From: Coriobacteriaceae bacterium
GTDB lineage: Bacteria > Actinomycetota > Coriobacteriia > Coriobacteriales > Eggerthellaceae
DNA: 64,000 bases
Direction: 5' to 3'
NCBI GenBank assembly: GCA_015062685.1
Contig: SUUE01000005.1
Span: forward strand, 21,628-85,627
Below, piece after piece: positions 33,151 through 41,157 of this stretch. The position numbers were made by a program, and so were the translations under genes. Under the pieces are notes generated by a model. It saw nothing but the letters and a program-made list of their open reading frames with translations, had not been told where the DNA came from and did no database searches. Every line of letters begins with the position of its first letter. Position 1 is the stretch's first letter.

Positions 33151-36100
33151 TCACGAAATAAGCCGTTGGTAGACCGAGGAAATCGCAGCCTCCAGTTTCG
33201 GCAGGTCCGCTGCCTCGAACCGGTAGCGCACACATTGGGGTTGCAGCGGGTCGTCGGCGCGGGGCCGCTCGACGCGCACGAAGACGGCCTCCACCTCCTT
33301 CACCCCCTGCAGCATGATGGCGTAGGCGTAGCACGAAGCCTGCAGCACGTGCTTGACGCGCAGCTCGCTTGCGCCCTCGTCATCGCGGCCGCCCGTCTTG
33401 TAGTCGACCACGATGGCGCGCGAGGAGTCCTCGCTCAACCCGAGCAGGTCGATCTCGCCCTCCAGGTATGCGGGGTGCGCCGCTCCCCCGGATTCGACCG
33501 ACACGAAGAACGGGACCTCGGCGCGCAGATCGGCTATTTCGGACATGCGCGACGCGAGGCTGCTGCCGAACCAGCGGTCGAGCGCCGCTGCGAGGCGGCT
33601 GCCCTGCAGCGCATCGAGGTTGCAGCTCCGGGAGAGCGCCGCGATGCGGTCCGCGGGCGGCAGCCGCAAGGCGCCTGCCGCAGCACGCGCCACGACCGCG
33701 TATTGCGCCAGCCTGTGGAAGGCGGTGCCCAAATCGGTCGCCCGGTCCTCGTCGAACGCCATGGAAGGATCGACATCCCAGAAATCATCGGACTGGCCCG
33801 CTCGCGCGGGTGCGAGAGCCGACGGCGCGCCCGCGGACCAGCCGTCCGTCGCGGCCTCGTCGCAGTCGATGAAATGCTCATCGGCCAACTGGTCGAGCAC
33901 GTCGCCCTCGTGCGAGGCGTCGGAGATCGAAGAGTAGCTGAATATGCCCTGGTGCAGCGGCTTGAACACCTCGGCATCGGGGAGCGCCGGGGCATGGCCG
34001 TCATCGGGAACGGGCACGGCGAAGGAACGCGGCTGCGCTTCGGCCGCGCGGGAGGGCTCAGGAATGTCCTGCCCGTCTTCCGAATCGAGCGCCCAATGGC
34101 GGTATACGGCCGGCAGCGTTCCACCGTAATCGCATTGCCGCTCCCCCCGCTCGAGGGGCTCGCCCCTCAGCAGGGCGCTTGCCACGCCGGACAGCGCGCT
34201 CTTGGGAACGGCGCCGGGGTTGCCCTTCGTGCGCCTGCCCCTCATCGACACGATGAGGGCCTCCCTCGCGCGAGTGAGGGCGACGTAGAGGAGCCGTTTC
34301 GCTTCCTCGCGGTCGCCCTCCGCCTGGTATGCGCGCAGCGCCAAGCGCCTGTGCAGGGCGCCCGCATCGTCCTGGACGGCGCTTGCCAGCTCGTCCTCGC
34401 CGGCCCGATCGCCCAGAACGTACTCGCTCATCTGGTCCAGCGCAGCCCCGTCGATTTGATACGACGATTCGTCCGCCGAGCGCGCCAAGTCGAGTGACAG
34501 GTAGATCCCGTCGCCAACGGACGATACGAGCAGCTTGGACGAAGGGGCGCTGTCCTCGGGGACCTCGGCAACGGCCACGATGGGAAACTCGAGGCCCTTG
34601 GAGGCGTGGATGGTCATGATGCGCACCGAATCGCCGCCCGATACCGAGAGGGCGCCCGGCGCCTCCTTGGATTCCGCGAGCGTTTCCGCGAAACGGGCCG
34701 CGACCGTCGCCGGGCCGAAGGAGCCCGACCGCTCCACATCCTCCACCATGCGAATGGCCTTGAGCACGTTGGCCGCGGAGGCAAGGCCCTCGGCCCCCTG
34801 GGATTCCAGGCGGGAAAGCCAGCCGGAATCTGCCGCGATGCGCTCGAGCACGCGCGAGAGAGGGCGCCTGGAAACGTCCCTCAACGCGCAGCTCATCGTG
34901 CGCAACGCGCACTCGAGACGGGGCGAACCTGTTTCCGAAGGGGCGCTCCCCGAGCGCCCCCCAAACGCGCCTGACGGGCGCTCGGGGAGCGCCCCTACAA
35001 AACGATTGCGGCATTCCCTCGCGAACCCCTCGACACCGCCGACTTGCAGCAGGTCGCCCGCCGTCAACGCGAACACGGGGCTCGTGAGCACGTTGAAGAG
35101 GGACTCGGTTTGCGCCGGGTTGGCCAGCGCGCGGACGAGGCTGGCAATTGTCTGAGCCTCGGGCGTCCTCGCGAACACGGAGCCGCCCGAGATGACGCAC
35201 GCGATGCCGCGGTCCCTCAGCGCCTGCGCGTACACGCCGGAGTTCGCCATGCGCCCGAGCAAGATGACCATCTCGCCGGCGGAACGGCCCGACGCTATCA
35301 GGCCCTCGAATTCGGCGGCGACGCGATCGGCGGCGAAGCGCGCGAGGTATCCCGAGCTCACGCCCCGCGAAGGGCCGGACACCTGCTGCACGGACACGCG
35401 CTCCCGGGCGGAGTCGAAAGGATTGGCCACGCGGGCCTCGTCCCTGCCCGCCGCAAGCGACATGAACTCGCCCCCGAACATGTCGGGCTTCTCGAACACG
35501 CGGTCGACGAACGCGAGGACGTCGGGATGGCTCCGGAAATTGTCCGCGAGCTCGATGACCCCATCGGGCCACTCGGAGCGAACGGAGGCGAGGTGGCGAC
35601 GGTAGACCGACACGTCGGCGCCGCGGAACCGGTAGATGGACTGCTGTGCATCCCCCACCGTGCAGAGGCGCCGGGCGCCCTCCCCGGCGATGCGCTTGAT
35701 CATGTCGACCTGCATCTGGTCGGTGTCCTGGAACTCGTCGACCATCACGAGCTTGAACTTGTCCGCATAGCATGCGGCGATGCCCGGGTTCTCCTCGATG
35801 GCGCGCGCGGCGAGCACGAGCAGGTCGTTGTTGTCGAGCACGCCGGACTCCGCCTTGAGGCGGGCGTACGCGTCGAGCGCACGGCGGGCGAGCTCGACGA
35901 GCGTTTCGAGGTGACGTTCCGCGGCACTCAAGCGCAGCTCCATGACGAGCGCCGCGAACATCCCGCGTGCCTCGTCCACCTGCGCCTTGAAGTCCTTCGA
36001 CCCGAACGTCTTGGCCAACTTGAAGGGGCTCAGAACGGCGAGAGCAACCAAGGGGTCCGAGAGGTCTGCGGCCGAGGGCTTGCGGGCGTCGGCCAGCTGC

Positions 36101-36783
36101 TCCTCGGTCACCGCCATCCACTCGTCGCGCTTCGCGCTCGCCTTCTCGTTCGCGGCGAGCGCCAACAGACCGTCGACGAGCTCGAGCGCCTGGGAGACCG
36201 CCACGTGGGAAGGCACCGTCACGCCCGGCGCCACGAAAGCCTCGGCCCCTCGAGCGTGCGACGATGCAGCTTCCACGAGGTCCGACACCATGCCCTCGAC
36301 GGACGTGCCCAGGCCACCCGACTGAGCAGGGTATTCCCTGAACAGAGCGTCGAGGCGCTGCGTGGAGCCAGTTTGGGCCTCTGCGAGCACGTCGTTGACG
36401 GCGCGCGCCATCAGGCGCGCCGTGACGGCGCCCTCGGCAACTTCGAACGAGGGATCGATTCCCAATTCGAGCGCGTGGGCCCGCAGGATGCGGGCGCACA
36501 TGCCGTGGATGGTGGATATCCAGGCCTCGTCCACCTTCAGCGCCTGGTCCACCAGGCCGCATGCGCGCAGCGCCGATTTGATGCGCGACTTCAGCTCGGC
36601 GGCTGCCTTGTTGGTGAAGGTTATCGCGCACACCTCGCCGATGTCGCCCACGTAGCCGTTCTGCAGCGCGCTGACGATGCGCTTGGTGAGCGTGAAAGTC
36701 TTACCGGAACCCGCGCCCGCCGCGACCACGAGGGGCCTGTCGAGCGTGTCCACGCACCGTTGCTGCCCGGGAGTCAGGCTCAT
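33151..36783 (-). CDS. addA: AddA-type helicase-nuclease (UvrD/RecB family)
   Basis: This 1,210-residue subunit of the double-strand-break end-processing enzyme has Walker A (VAAGAGSGKTFTLTKRI), the Walker B/Q segment VMVDEFQDTDQMQ, helicase motifs through the middle and a C-terminal PD-(D/E)XK nuclease (GEIDLLGL and AIVVDYKTGG). The ATG at 36783 overlaps the addB stop as ATGA. Residues of about 596-615 are encoded by an inverted pair of palindromic repeats, an in-frame insertion between helicase segments. The reading frame is intact, so the protein is probably made with an extra Gly/Ser/Pro/Arg-rich loop. Confidence 0.93.
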   Translation of the reverse strand: MSLTPGQQRCVDTLDRPLVVAAGAGSGKTFTLTKRIVSALQNGYVGDIGEVCAITFTNKAAAELKSRIKSALRACGLVDQALKVDEAWISTIHGMCARILRAHALELGIDPSFEVAEGAVTARLMARAVNDVLAEAQTGSTQRLDALFREYPAQSGGLGTSVEGMVSDLVEAASSHARGAEAFVAPGVTVPSHVAVSQALELVDGLLALAANEKASAKRDEWMAVTEEQLADARKPSAADLSDPLVALAVLSPFKLAKTFGSKDFKAQVDEARGMFAALVMELRLSAAERHLETLVELARRALDAYARLKAESGVLDNNDLLVLAARAIEENPGIAACYADKFKLVMVDEFQDTDQMQVDMIKRIAGEGARRLCTVGDAQQSIYRFRGADVSVYRRHLASVRSEWPDGVIELADNFRSHPDVLAFVDRVFEKPDMFGGEFMSLAAGRDEARVANPFDSARERVSVQQVSGPSRGVSSGYLARFAADRVAAEFEGLIASGRSAGEMVILLGRMANSGVYAQALRDRGIACVISGGSVFARTPEAQTIASLVRALANPAQTESLFNVLTSPVFALTAGDLLQVGGVEGFARECRNRFVGALPERPSGAFGGRSGSAPSETGSPRLECALRTMSCALRDVSRRPLSRVLERIAADSGWLSRLESQGAEGLASAANVLKAIRMVEDVERSGSFGPATVAARFAETLAESKEAPGALSVSGGDSVRIMTIHASKGLEFPIVAVAEVPEDSAPSSKLLVSSVGDGIYLSLDLARSADESSYQIDGAALDQMSEYVLGDRAGEDELASAVQDDAGALHRRLALRAYQAEGDREEAKRLLYVALTRAREALIVSMRGRRTKGNPGAVPKSALSGVASALLRGEPLERGERQCDYGGTLPAVYRHWALDSEDGQDIPEPSRAAEAQPRSFAVPVPDDGHAPALPDAEVFKPLHQGIFSYSSISDASHEGDVLDQLADEHFIDCDEAATDGWSAGAPSALAPARAGQSDDFWDVDPSMAFDEDRATDLGTAFHRLAQYAVVARAAAGALRLPPADRIAALSRSCNLDALQGSRLAAALDRWFGSSLASRMSEIADLRAEVPFFVSVESGGAAHPAYLEGEIDLLGLSEDSSRAIVVDYKTGGRDDEGASELRVKHVLQASCYAYAIMLQGVKEVEAVFVRVERPRADDPLQPQCVRYRFEAADLPKLEAAISSVYQRLIS
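34939..34998. repeat. Inverted pair of palindromic repeats inside addA
   Basis: A minus-oriented copy (34939-34960) and a plus-oriented copy ending CTCGGGGAGCGCCCCTAC (34976-34998) face each other with 15 bases between them. Together with their edges they keep the addA frame open. The arrangement resembles the paired REP units called BIMEs. Confidence 0.8.
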
Positions 36784-39536
36784 CGCTGCCTCCTTTCGCA
36801 CGCCATGACGTGGCAATACTGGCAGGCTTTGGCATATGCCGGGTCTGGGGCTATGCGGCCCGCGGCCATGCCCGCAATCGCATCACCGGCAATTCGCTCG
36901 GTCTCGTCGAGCAGGGCGGCGAAGCTCAGATCGGACAGGTCGGGGGTTTCCCCTTCGCCCTCGGCGTTTGCAGGAGCCTCGGGTAGGGCATCGAGCTGTC
37001 CGCAAGCGCATCGATCGTGCTTCATGCCGGGCAGGTGCGGCGAATCGAGCACGCGGGGGTCGTAGGCACCCGACGCGCTCGGCCGCTTGCCGTAGCTCAC
37101 ATAGAGCGCGCCCACGACGTCCAGCCCGAGGGCGCGTTTGATGGCCTGCGCGTACACGCGCGTCTGGACCTTGCCCGCATGGTCGCGCGCCTTGCCCGCT
37201 ATCTCGTGCTCGGAGTTGAGCGAGCCCTTGTAGTCGATGATCACCGCATGCCCGGCGCCGTCCACGTCGATCCGGTCGACCTTGCCCACGAGCGAAAAGC
37301 CCGCATAGTCCACCGCGTGATCGGCGTCGATCTCGTATTCCAAGTATGCAGGGCGGTACGTCGGGAGTAACCGCGCCTCGAAATCGAGGTAGGCGACGAG
37401 CTGATCGCAGAGCGCATCGACCCGCCGGCGTTCGAGCTCGGTCGCCGCCACGAGCCTGCCCGAGAGCGGCTCTTCCTCGGGCTGCCGGGCTACGAGCGAG
37501 TCGAGCACCGCGCGCATGACCTCGCGCGCGCGGCCGATGTTGCTGTTGTCAACTTTCGCGAACCCCTCCTGCTGGAATTGCCGGTAGAAGCCCTCGAGCG
37601 CCGCATGGGCGAACGTCCCGATCTCGAGCGGGCCGAAATCCTCGTCCAGCGACCCGATTCGCATGCGCCGCTCGGCAAACCACCTGAACGGGCATTCCAG
37701 ATAGACCTCGATTTGCGAGGGCGACGGGCACGGCTTCTCGAGAGCACGCCCCTCCGTCGTCCTGCGCGGCGGCATCACGCTGCCGGGCGGGGCCCCTGCG
37801 AGGTCGTGCGGGGCCGGCCAATCGCCAGGCTCCCCCATCGGCTGCTCGTCCTGGACGCGGCCCGCCCGCTGATTCGGGTAGAGCCATTCCTCGCCACGCT
37901 CCCTCATGCCTTGCCGGAGGGCTTCGGGGAGGCGGAAGGGGTTGTCGATGTCGTCGGTCGCCGACGGGTCGGGACGATATGCGTCCACGAACTCCTCGAG
38001 CACCGCGCACGGATACGTCGGCTCGGCGTTCGCATCGCCTAGGGGGCGCACGAGGCACACCTGCTCGGACGGCAAGCCTATCAGCGCGTTGAACTGGCGG
38101 CGGGCACGCGAGAGAGCGTCCTCCCCGCGCCCGACGCCCAGCTTGCCGAGCAGCGTCGCCGCCGCGTCGTCCTTATCGGCGACCGGATAGTCCGCCGAGG
38201 TCAAATCGGTCACGACGAGCGTCGCGCAGCAGCCGGGCTCCAGCGACGACGCCCTGCTCAGATCGAGGAACGTCACGCACGCCATCGGGTTGCCTGGCGT
38301 CACCTGCGCAGAGACCTGCACCGACGCATCGGCGAGCACGTCCATGCACGCGCGGATGCCGGCGCCCGCCCGGCGCGCAGCACCCGAAACGTCGCGCAGC
38401 ATGCGCATCGCCGCCAGCTGCTCGGCTTTCCACGAAGGCGACCTATGCGATGCCGATTGCACCATCTGCTCGAACAGGCCCAGGAGCACGTCGGCCTCCG
38501 GATCGCTCGCCAGCTCCTCCAACTGCGAGAACCGCTCCGAGGCCAAGCGCAGTTCGGCAAGCGCGTCATCCCGCTCGGCAATGCGGTCGGCACGCAGCGA
38601 TGCGTCGACCCTCTGCGCATCGGCTCTGGAGAAGCCCGAGAACGGCGACGACACAACGTCGCTCAGAACCGAGGGCTCCCAAGGATCGGCGTGCAGGCAG
38701 TGGCACATGCCGAGATACGCACGGCCGAAATCGGTGCGCGCAAACGGCTTCGACCCCTGCACGCGCACGCAGAGCCCCTCTTCGGTCAAGCGGCCCTCGG
38801 CATGATCGAAGAACGAGAGCGGGTCCTTGCACGCCACGACGGCATCGCCGCGGCCAGCGCGCTCGCTCAGAACGTCGGCAACCATGCCCGCCTGAGCCGA
38901 CTTGCCCGACGGGAAGGCGAACCGCACGTCCACGCCCTCGGGGGCGCGCTTGACTCCTTCGCTTGCGCGTACCGGCCGGATCGCGACCTGAGCGGGAGCG
39001 CATGCACCGAAGAACTGCGAATGCAGCTCCGTCAGCGGAAGCGCCTCTTCCACCAGAACGCGCAAGCCGGGAGCGAAAACCTCTTCCGCGCGGGCAGTTA
39101 GTGACATGGCAGCTTGGCCGAGCTCGACGAGGCCCATCGTTTCGAGCATGCCTTCGTAGCGGGAAAGCGCGCCTAAGAACTCGAGCTCGCCAGGCGCAAG
39201 GGCCTCGCCCGTGGTGCCGATGGCGACCGCGCCCTGAGCTACATCCGCGATGGCCCCCTCGAACCGGGCCACGCCCGCGCATTCGCGCATGCACGAGGCG
39301 CCCAGCTTCGCCAGGCCCTGCGCTCCCTCATCGAACGCGATGCGCATGAGCACGTTGCGCTGCGCGGCATCGACGATCGCGCGTCCATCTCCATGGAGCT
39401 CCCAGAGGTCCGCGATCCATGCATCGAACGTCGTTGCGGTCTGGGCGAACAGCCCCGCCGAGCGTTCGTCCGCATGTTGCTTGCGCCAGCTTTCGACCTG
39501 CGCAAACGAAGGCAACAACACCACGTCGTAGTTCAA
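36780..39536 (-). CDS. addB: AddB-type PD-(D/E)XK nuclease subunit
   Basis: This is a 918-residue partner of AddA. The nuclease domain lies near the C terminus (YEIDADHAVDYAG to HAVIIDYKGSL). Four cysteines of the AddB iron-sulphur site are visible: one in LECPFRWFAERR and three in the final CQYCHVMAC. An N-terminal Walker A is not evident, so the helicase part may be inactive. The TTG at 39536 is preferred: AAAGG lies nine bases upstream and TACAAT lies 32 bases upstream. An ATG at 39605 would place the start upstream of that promoter. Confidence 0.85.
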   Translation of the reverse strand: MNYDVVLLPSFAQVESWRKQHADERSAGLFAQTATTFDAWIADLWELHGDGRAIVDAAQRNVLMRIAFDEGAQGLAKLGASCMRECAGVARFEGAIADVAQGAVAIGTTGEALAPGELEFLGALSRYEGMLETMGLVELGQAAMSLTARAEEVFAPGLRVLVEEALPLTELHSQFFGACAPAQVAIRPVRASEGVKRAPEGVDVRFAFPSGKSAQAGMVADVLSERAGRGDAVVACKDPLSFFDHAEGRLTEEGLCVRVQGSKPFARTDFGRAYLGMCHCLHADPWEPSVLSDVVSSPFSGFSRADAQRVDASLRADRIAERDDALAELRLASERFSQLEELASDPEADVLLGLFEQMVQSASHRSPSWKAEQLAAMRMLRDVSGAARRAGAGIRACMDVLADASVQVSAQVTPGNPMACVTFLDLSRASSLEPGCCATLVVTDLTSADYPVADKDDAAATLLGKLGVGRGEDALSRARRQFNALIGLPSEQVCLVRPLGDANAEPTYPCAVLEEFVDAYRPDPSATDDIDNPFRLPEALRQGMRERGEEWLYPNQRAGRVQDEQPMGEPGDWPAPHDLAGAPPGSVMPPRRTTEGRALEKPCPSPSQIEVYLECPFRWFAERRMRIGSLDEDFGPLEIGTFAHAALEGFYRQFQQEGFAKVDNSNIGRAREVMRAVLDSLVARQPEEEPLSGRLVAATELERRRVDALCDQLVAYLDFEARLLPTYRPAYLEYEIDADHAVDYAGFSLVGKVDRIDVDGAGHAVIIDYKGSLNSEHEIAGKARDHAGKVQTRVYAQAIKRALGLDVVGALYVSYGKRPSASGAYDPRVLDSPHLPGMKHDRCACGQLDALPEAPANAEGEGETPDLSDLSFAALLDETERIAGDAIAGMAAGRIAPDPAYAKACQYCHVMACERRQR

Positions 39537-39567
39537 AGATCTCTGCCTTTCCCGTTGGTTTTTCGCT

Positions 39568-39616
39568 ATTGTACCAACCGAGAACACCTTCAGTGGTGCG
39601 TTCATGGGACTATACT
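39568..39616. promoter_or_regulatory. Divergent promoters of addB and the DUF2130 gene
   Basis: On the minus strand TGGTACAAT (-10 at 39573-39568) fits an extended -10 for addBA. On the plus strand TATACT (39611-39616) fits the DUF2130 gene. The two would fire back to back about 40 bases apart. The -35 elements are weak. Confidence 0.55.
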
Positions 39617-39648
39617 GGCAAAGAAAAACGCGCGCCGAGGAGGAGCCC

Positions 39649-41004
39649 ATGGCGGAAATCAAATGCCCGAAATGCGGGACGCTCATATCGCTCGAGCAAT
39701 CGGACCTCGACTCGATCGTGCACCAGGTGCGCGACGAGCAGTTCGAGAAGGAGATCTCCGAGCGCACCGCCCTGCTCGAGGCCGACAAGGCCCGGGCCGT
39801 CGAGCTCGCCCAAACGCAGGCGGAGGCGAAGCTGCAGAAGCGCATGGGCGCCAAGGACGCGATTATCGCAGAGCTGCAGACGCAGGCCAAGGCCGCCGAG
39901 GCGGAAGCGAAGGCGCGCGAGGGCGAGATTGCCGCGAAGGCCCAGGCCGAACTGGCTCAGGCCGCCGCAGCGAAGGACGCCGAAATCGAGGCGCTCAAGG
40001 CCCAGCTAGCCGCGCAGCGCGACACGCTCCAGGCGAAACACGAGCTGGCCGTGACGCAGGCGGTGGCCGCCATCGAAAAGGAGCGCGACGCCCTCACCGC
40101 GTCCATCGAGCGCAAGGAGGCCGAGAAGGCGCGCGCCGAGGCGGCGTTCAAGGAGCAGCTTGCCGAGCAGGCGAAGGCCAAGGACGACATCATCGCCTTC
40201 CAGAAGGACGAGATCGAGCGCATGAAGGACATGAAGGCGCGACTCTCCACGAAGATGGTGGGCGAAACGCTCGAGCAGCACTGCCAATACGAGTTCGACC
40301 GCATCCGCGCCATCGCGTTTCCCAATGCCTACTTCGAGAAGGACAACGAGGCCGTGGAGGGCACGAAGGGCGACTTCGTGTTCCGCGAGGAGGACGAGGA
40401 CGGCAACGAGATCATCTCGATCATGTTCGAGATGAAGAACGAGACCGACTCGACCTCGACCAAGAAGAAGAACGAGGACCATTTCGCCAAGCTGGACAAG
40501 GACCGCGCGAAGAAGGGCTGCGAGTACGCCATCCTGGTGTCGCTGCTCGAGCCCGACAACGAGCTCTACAACGAGGGCATCGTCGACGTGTCGCACCGCT
40601 ACCCCAAGATGTACGTCGTGCGCCCGCAGTTCTTCATCCCCATCATCTCGCTGCTGCGCAACGCCGCCCTAAGCTCGCTCGAATACAAGCGCGAGCTCGC
40701 GCTCGTGAGGCAGCAGGAACTCGACATCACTCATTTCGAAGAGGACCTCGACGTGTTCAAGCAGGGCTTCTTCAAGAACTTCGGAGATGCATCGCTGCGC
40801 TTCGAGGAAGCGGTGAAGGCCATCGACAAGGCCATCGCCGATCTGCAGAAGGCCAAAGACAAGCTGCTCGTTTCCGAAAAGCACCTGAGCGCCGCCAACA
40901 ACAAGCTCGAGGGCCTGACGGTGAAGAAGCTCACACGCAAGAACCCTACCATGAAAGCCAAGTTCAAAGCGCTCGAGGAAGCACGTGACGAAGACGAGGA
41001 TTAG
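39649..41004 (+). CDS. DUF2130 coiled-coil protein with nuclease-like core
   Basis: This 451-residue protein starts with a short zinc-ribbon half (CPKCG) and is followed by a long Ala/Glu/Lys coiled coil (about residues 30-215). The conserved DUF2130 domain then has GDFVFREEDEDGNEIISIMF and EMKNE, a pattern like the acidic and lysine residues of PD-(D/E)XK nucleases, and a second coiled coil near the end. Function is not established. GAGGAGGAG just before the ATG at 39649 decides the start over an upstream ATG. It is divergent from addAB, which hints at DNA metabolism. Confidence 0.8.
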   Translation: MAEIKCPKCGTLISLEQSDLDSIVHQVRDEQFEKEISERTALLEADKARAVELAQTQAEAKLQKRMGAKDAIIAELQTQAKAAEAEAKAREGEIAAKAQAELAQAAAAKDAEIEALKAQLAAQRDTLQAKHELAVTQAVAAIEKERDALTASIERKEAEKARAEAAFKEQLAEQAKAKDDIIAFQKDEIERMKDMKARLSTKMVGETLEQHCQYEFDRIRAIAFPNAYFEKDNEAVEGTKGDFVFREEDEDGNEIISIMFEMKNETDSTSTKKKNEDHFAKLDKDRAKKGCEYAILVSLLEPDNELYNEGIVDVSHRYPKMYVVRPQFFIPIISLLRNAALSSLEYKRELALVRQQELDITHFEEDLDVFKQGFFKNFGDASLRFEEAVKAIDKAIADLQKAKDKLLVSEKHLSAANNKLEGLTVKKLTRKNPTMKAKFKALEEARDEDED

Positions 41005-41079
41005 GTTCTCGCGGGGCTTGGCTGGGTGAACAAAGGAACCATGCGGACGAAGTGGCAGGTGAGCCGCCCCCGCGAGAAC
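41005..41079. repeat. Long-spaced 12-bp inverted repeat after the DUF2130 gene
   Basis: GTTCTCGCGGGG (41005-41016) begins right after the stop codon and its exact complement CCCCGCGAGAAC lies at 41068-41079, with 51 bases between. No U-run follows. It could form a stem closing a structured RNA or act in termination between the convergent genes. No tRNA-like or other known RNA pattern was recognised inside. Confidence 0.45.
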
Positions 41080-41157
41080 GGTTACAGGATACGCCGCCCG
41101 CGAATACTAAGTGGTGCATTTTCGGGACATTGGAGCCGAACCTCCGAAATAAACCCG

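Noticed and set aside
39537-39890. N-terminal extension of AddB to 1,036 residues
   Set aside because: The extra segment overlaps the divergent DUF2130 gene, is Ser/Ala/Cys-rich without motifs, and lies upstream of the predicted addB promoter.
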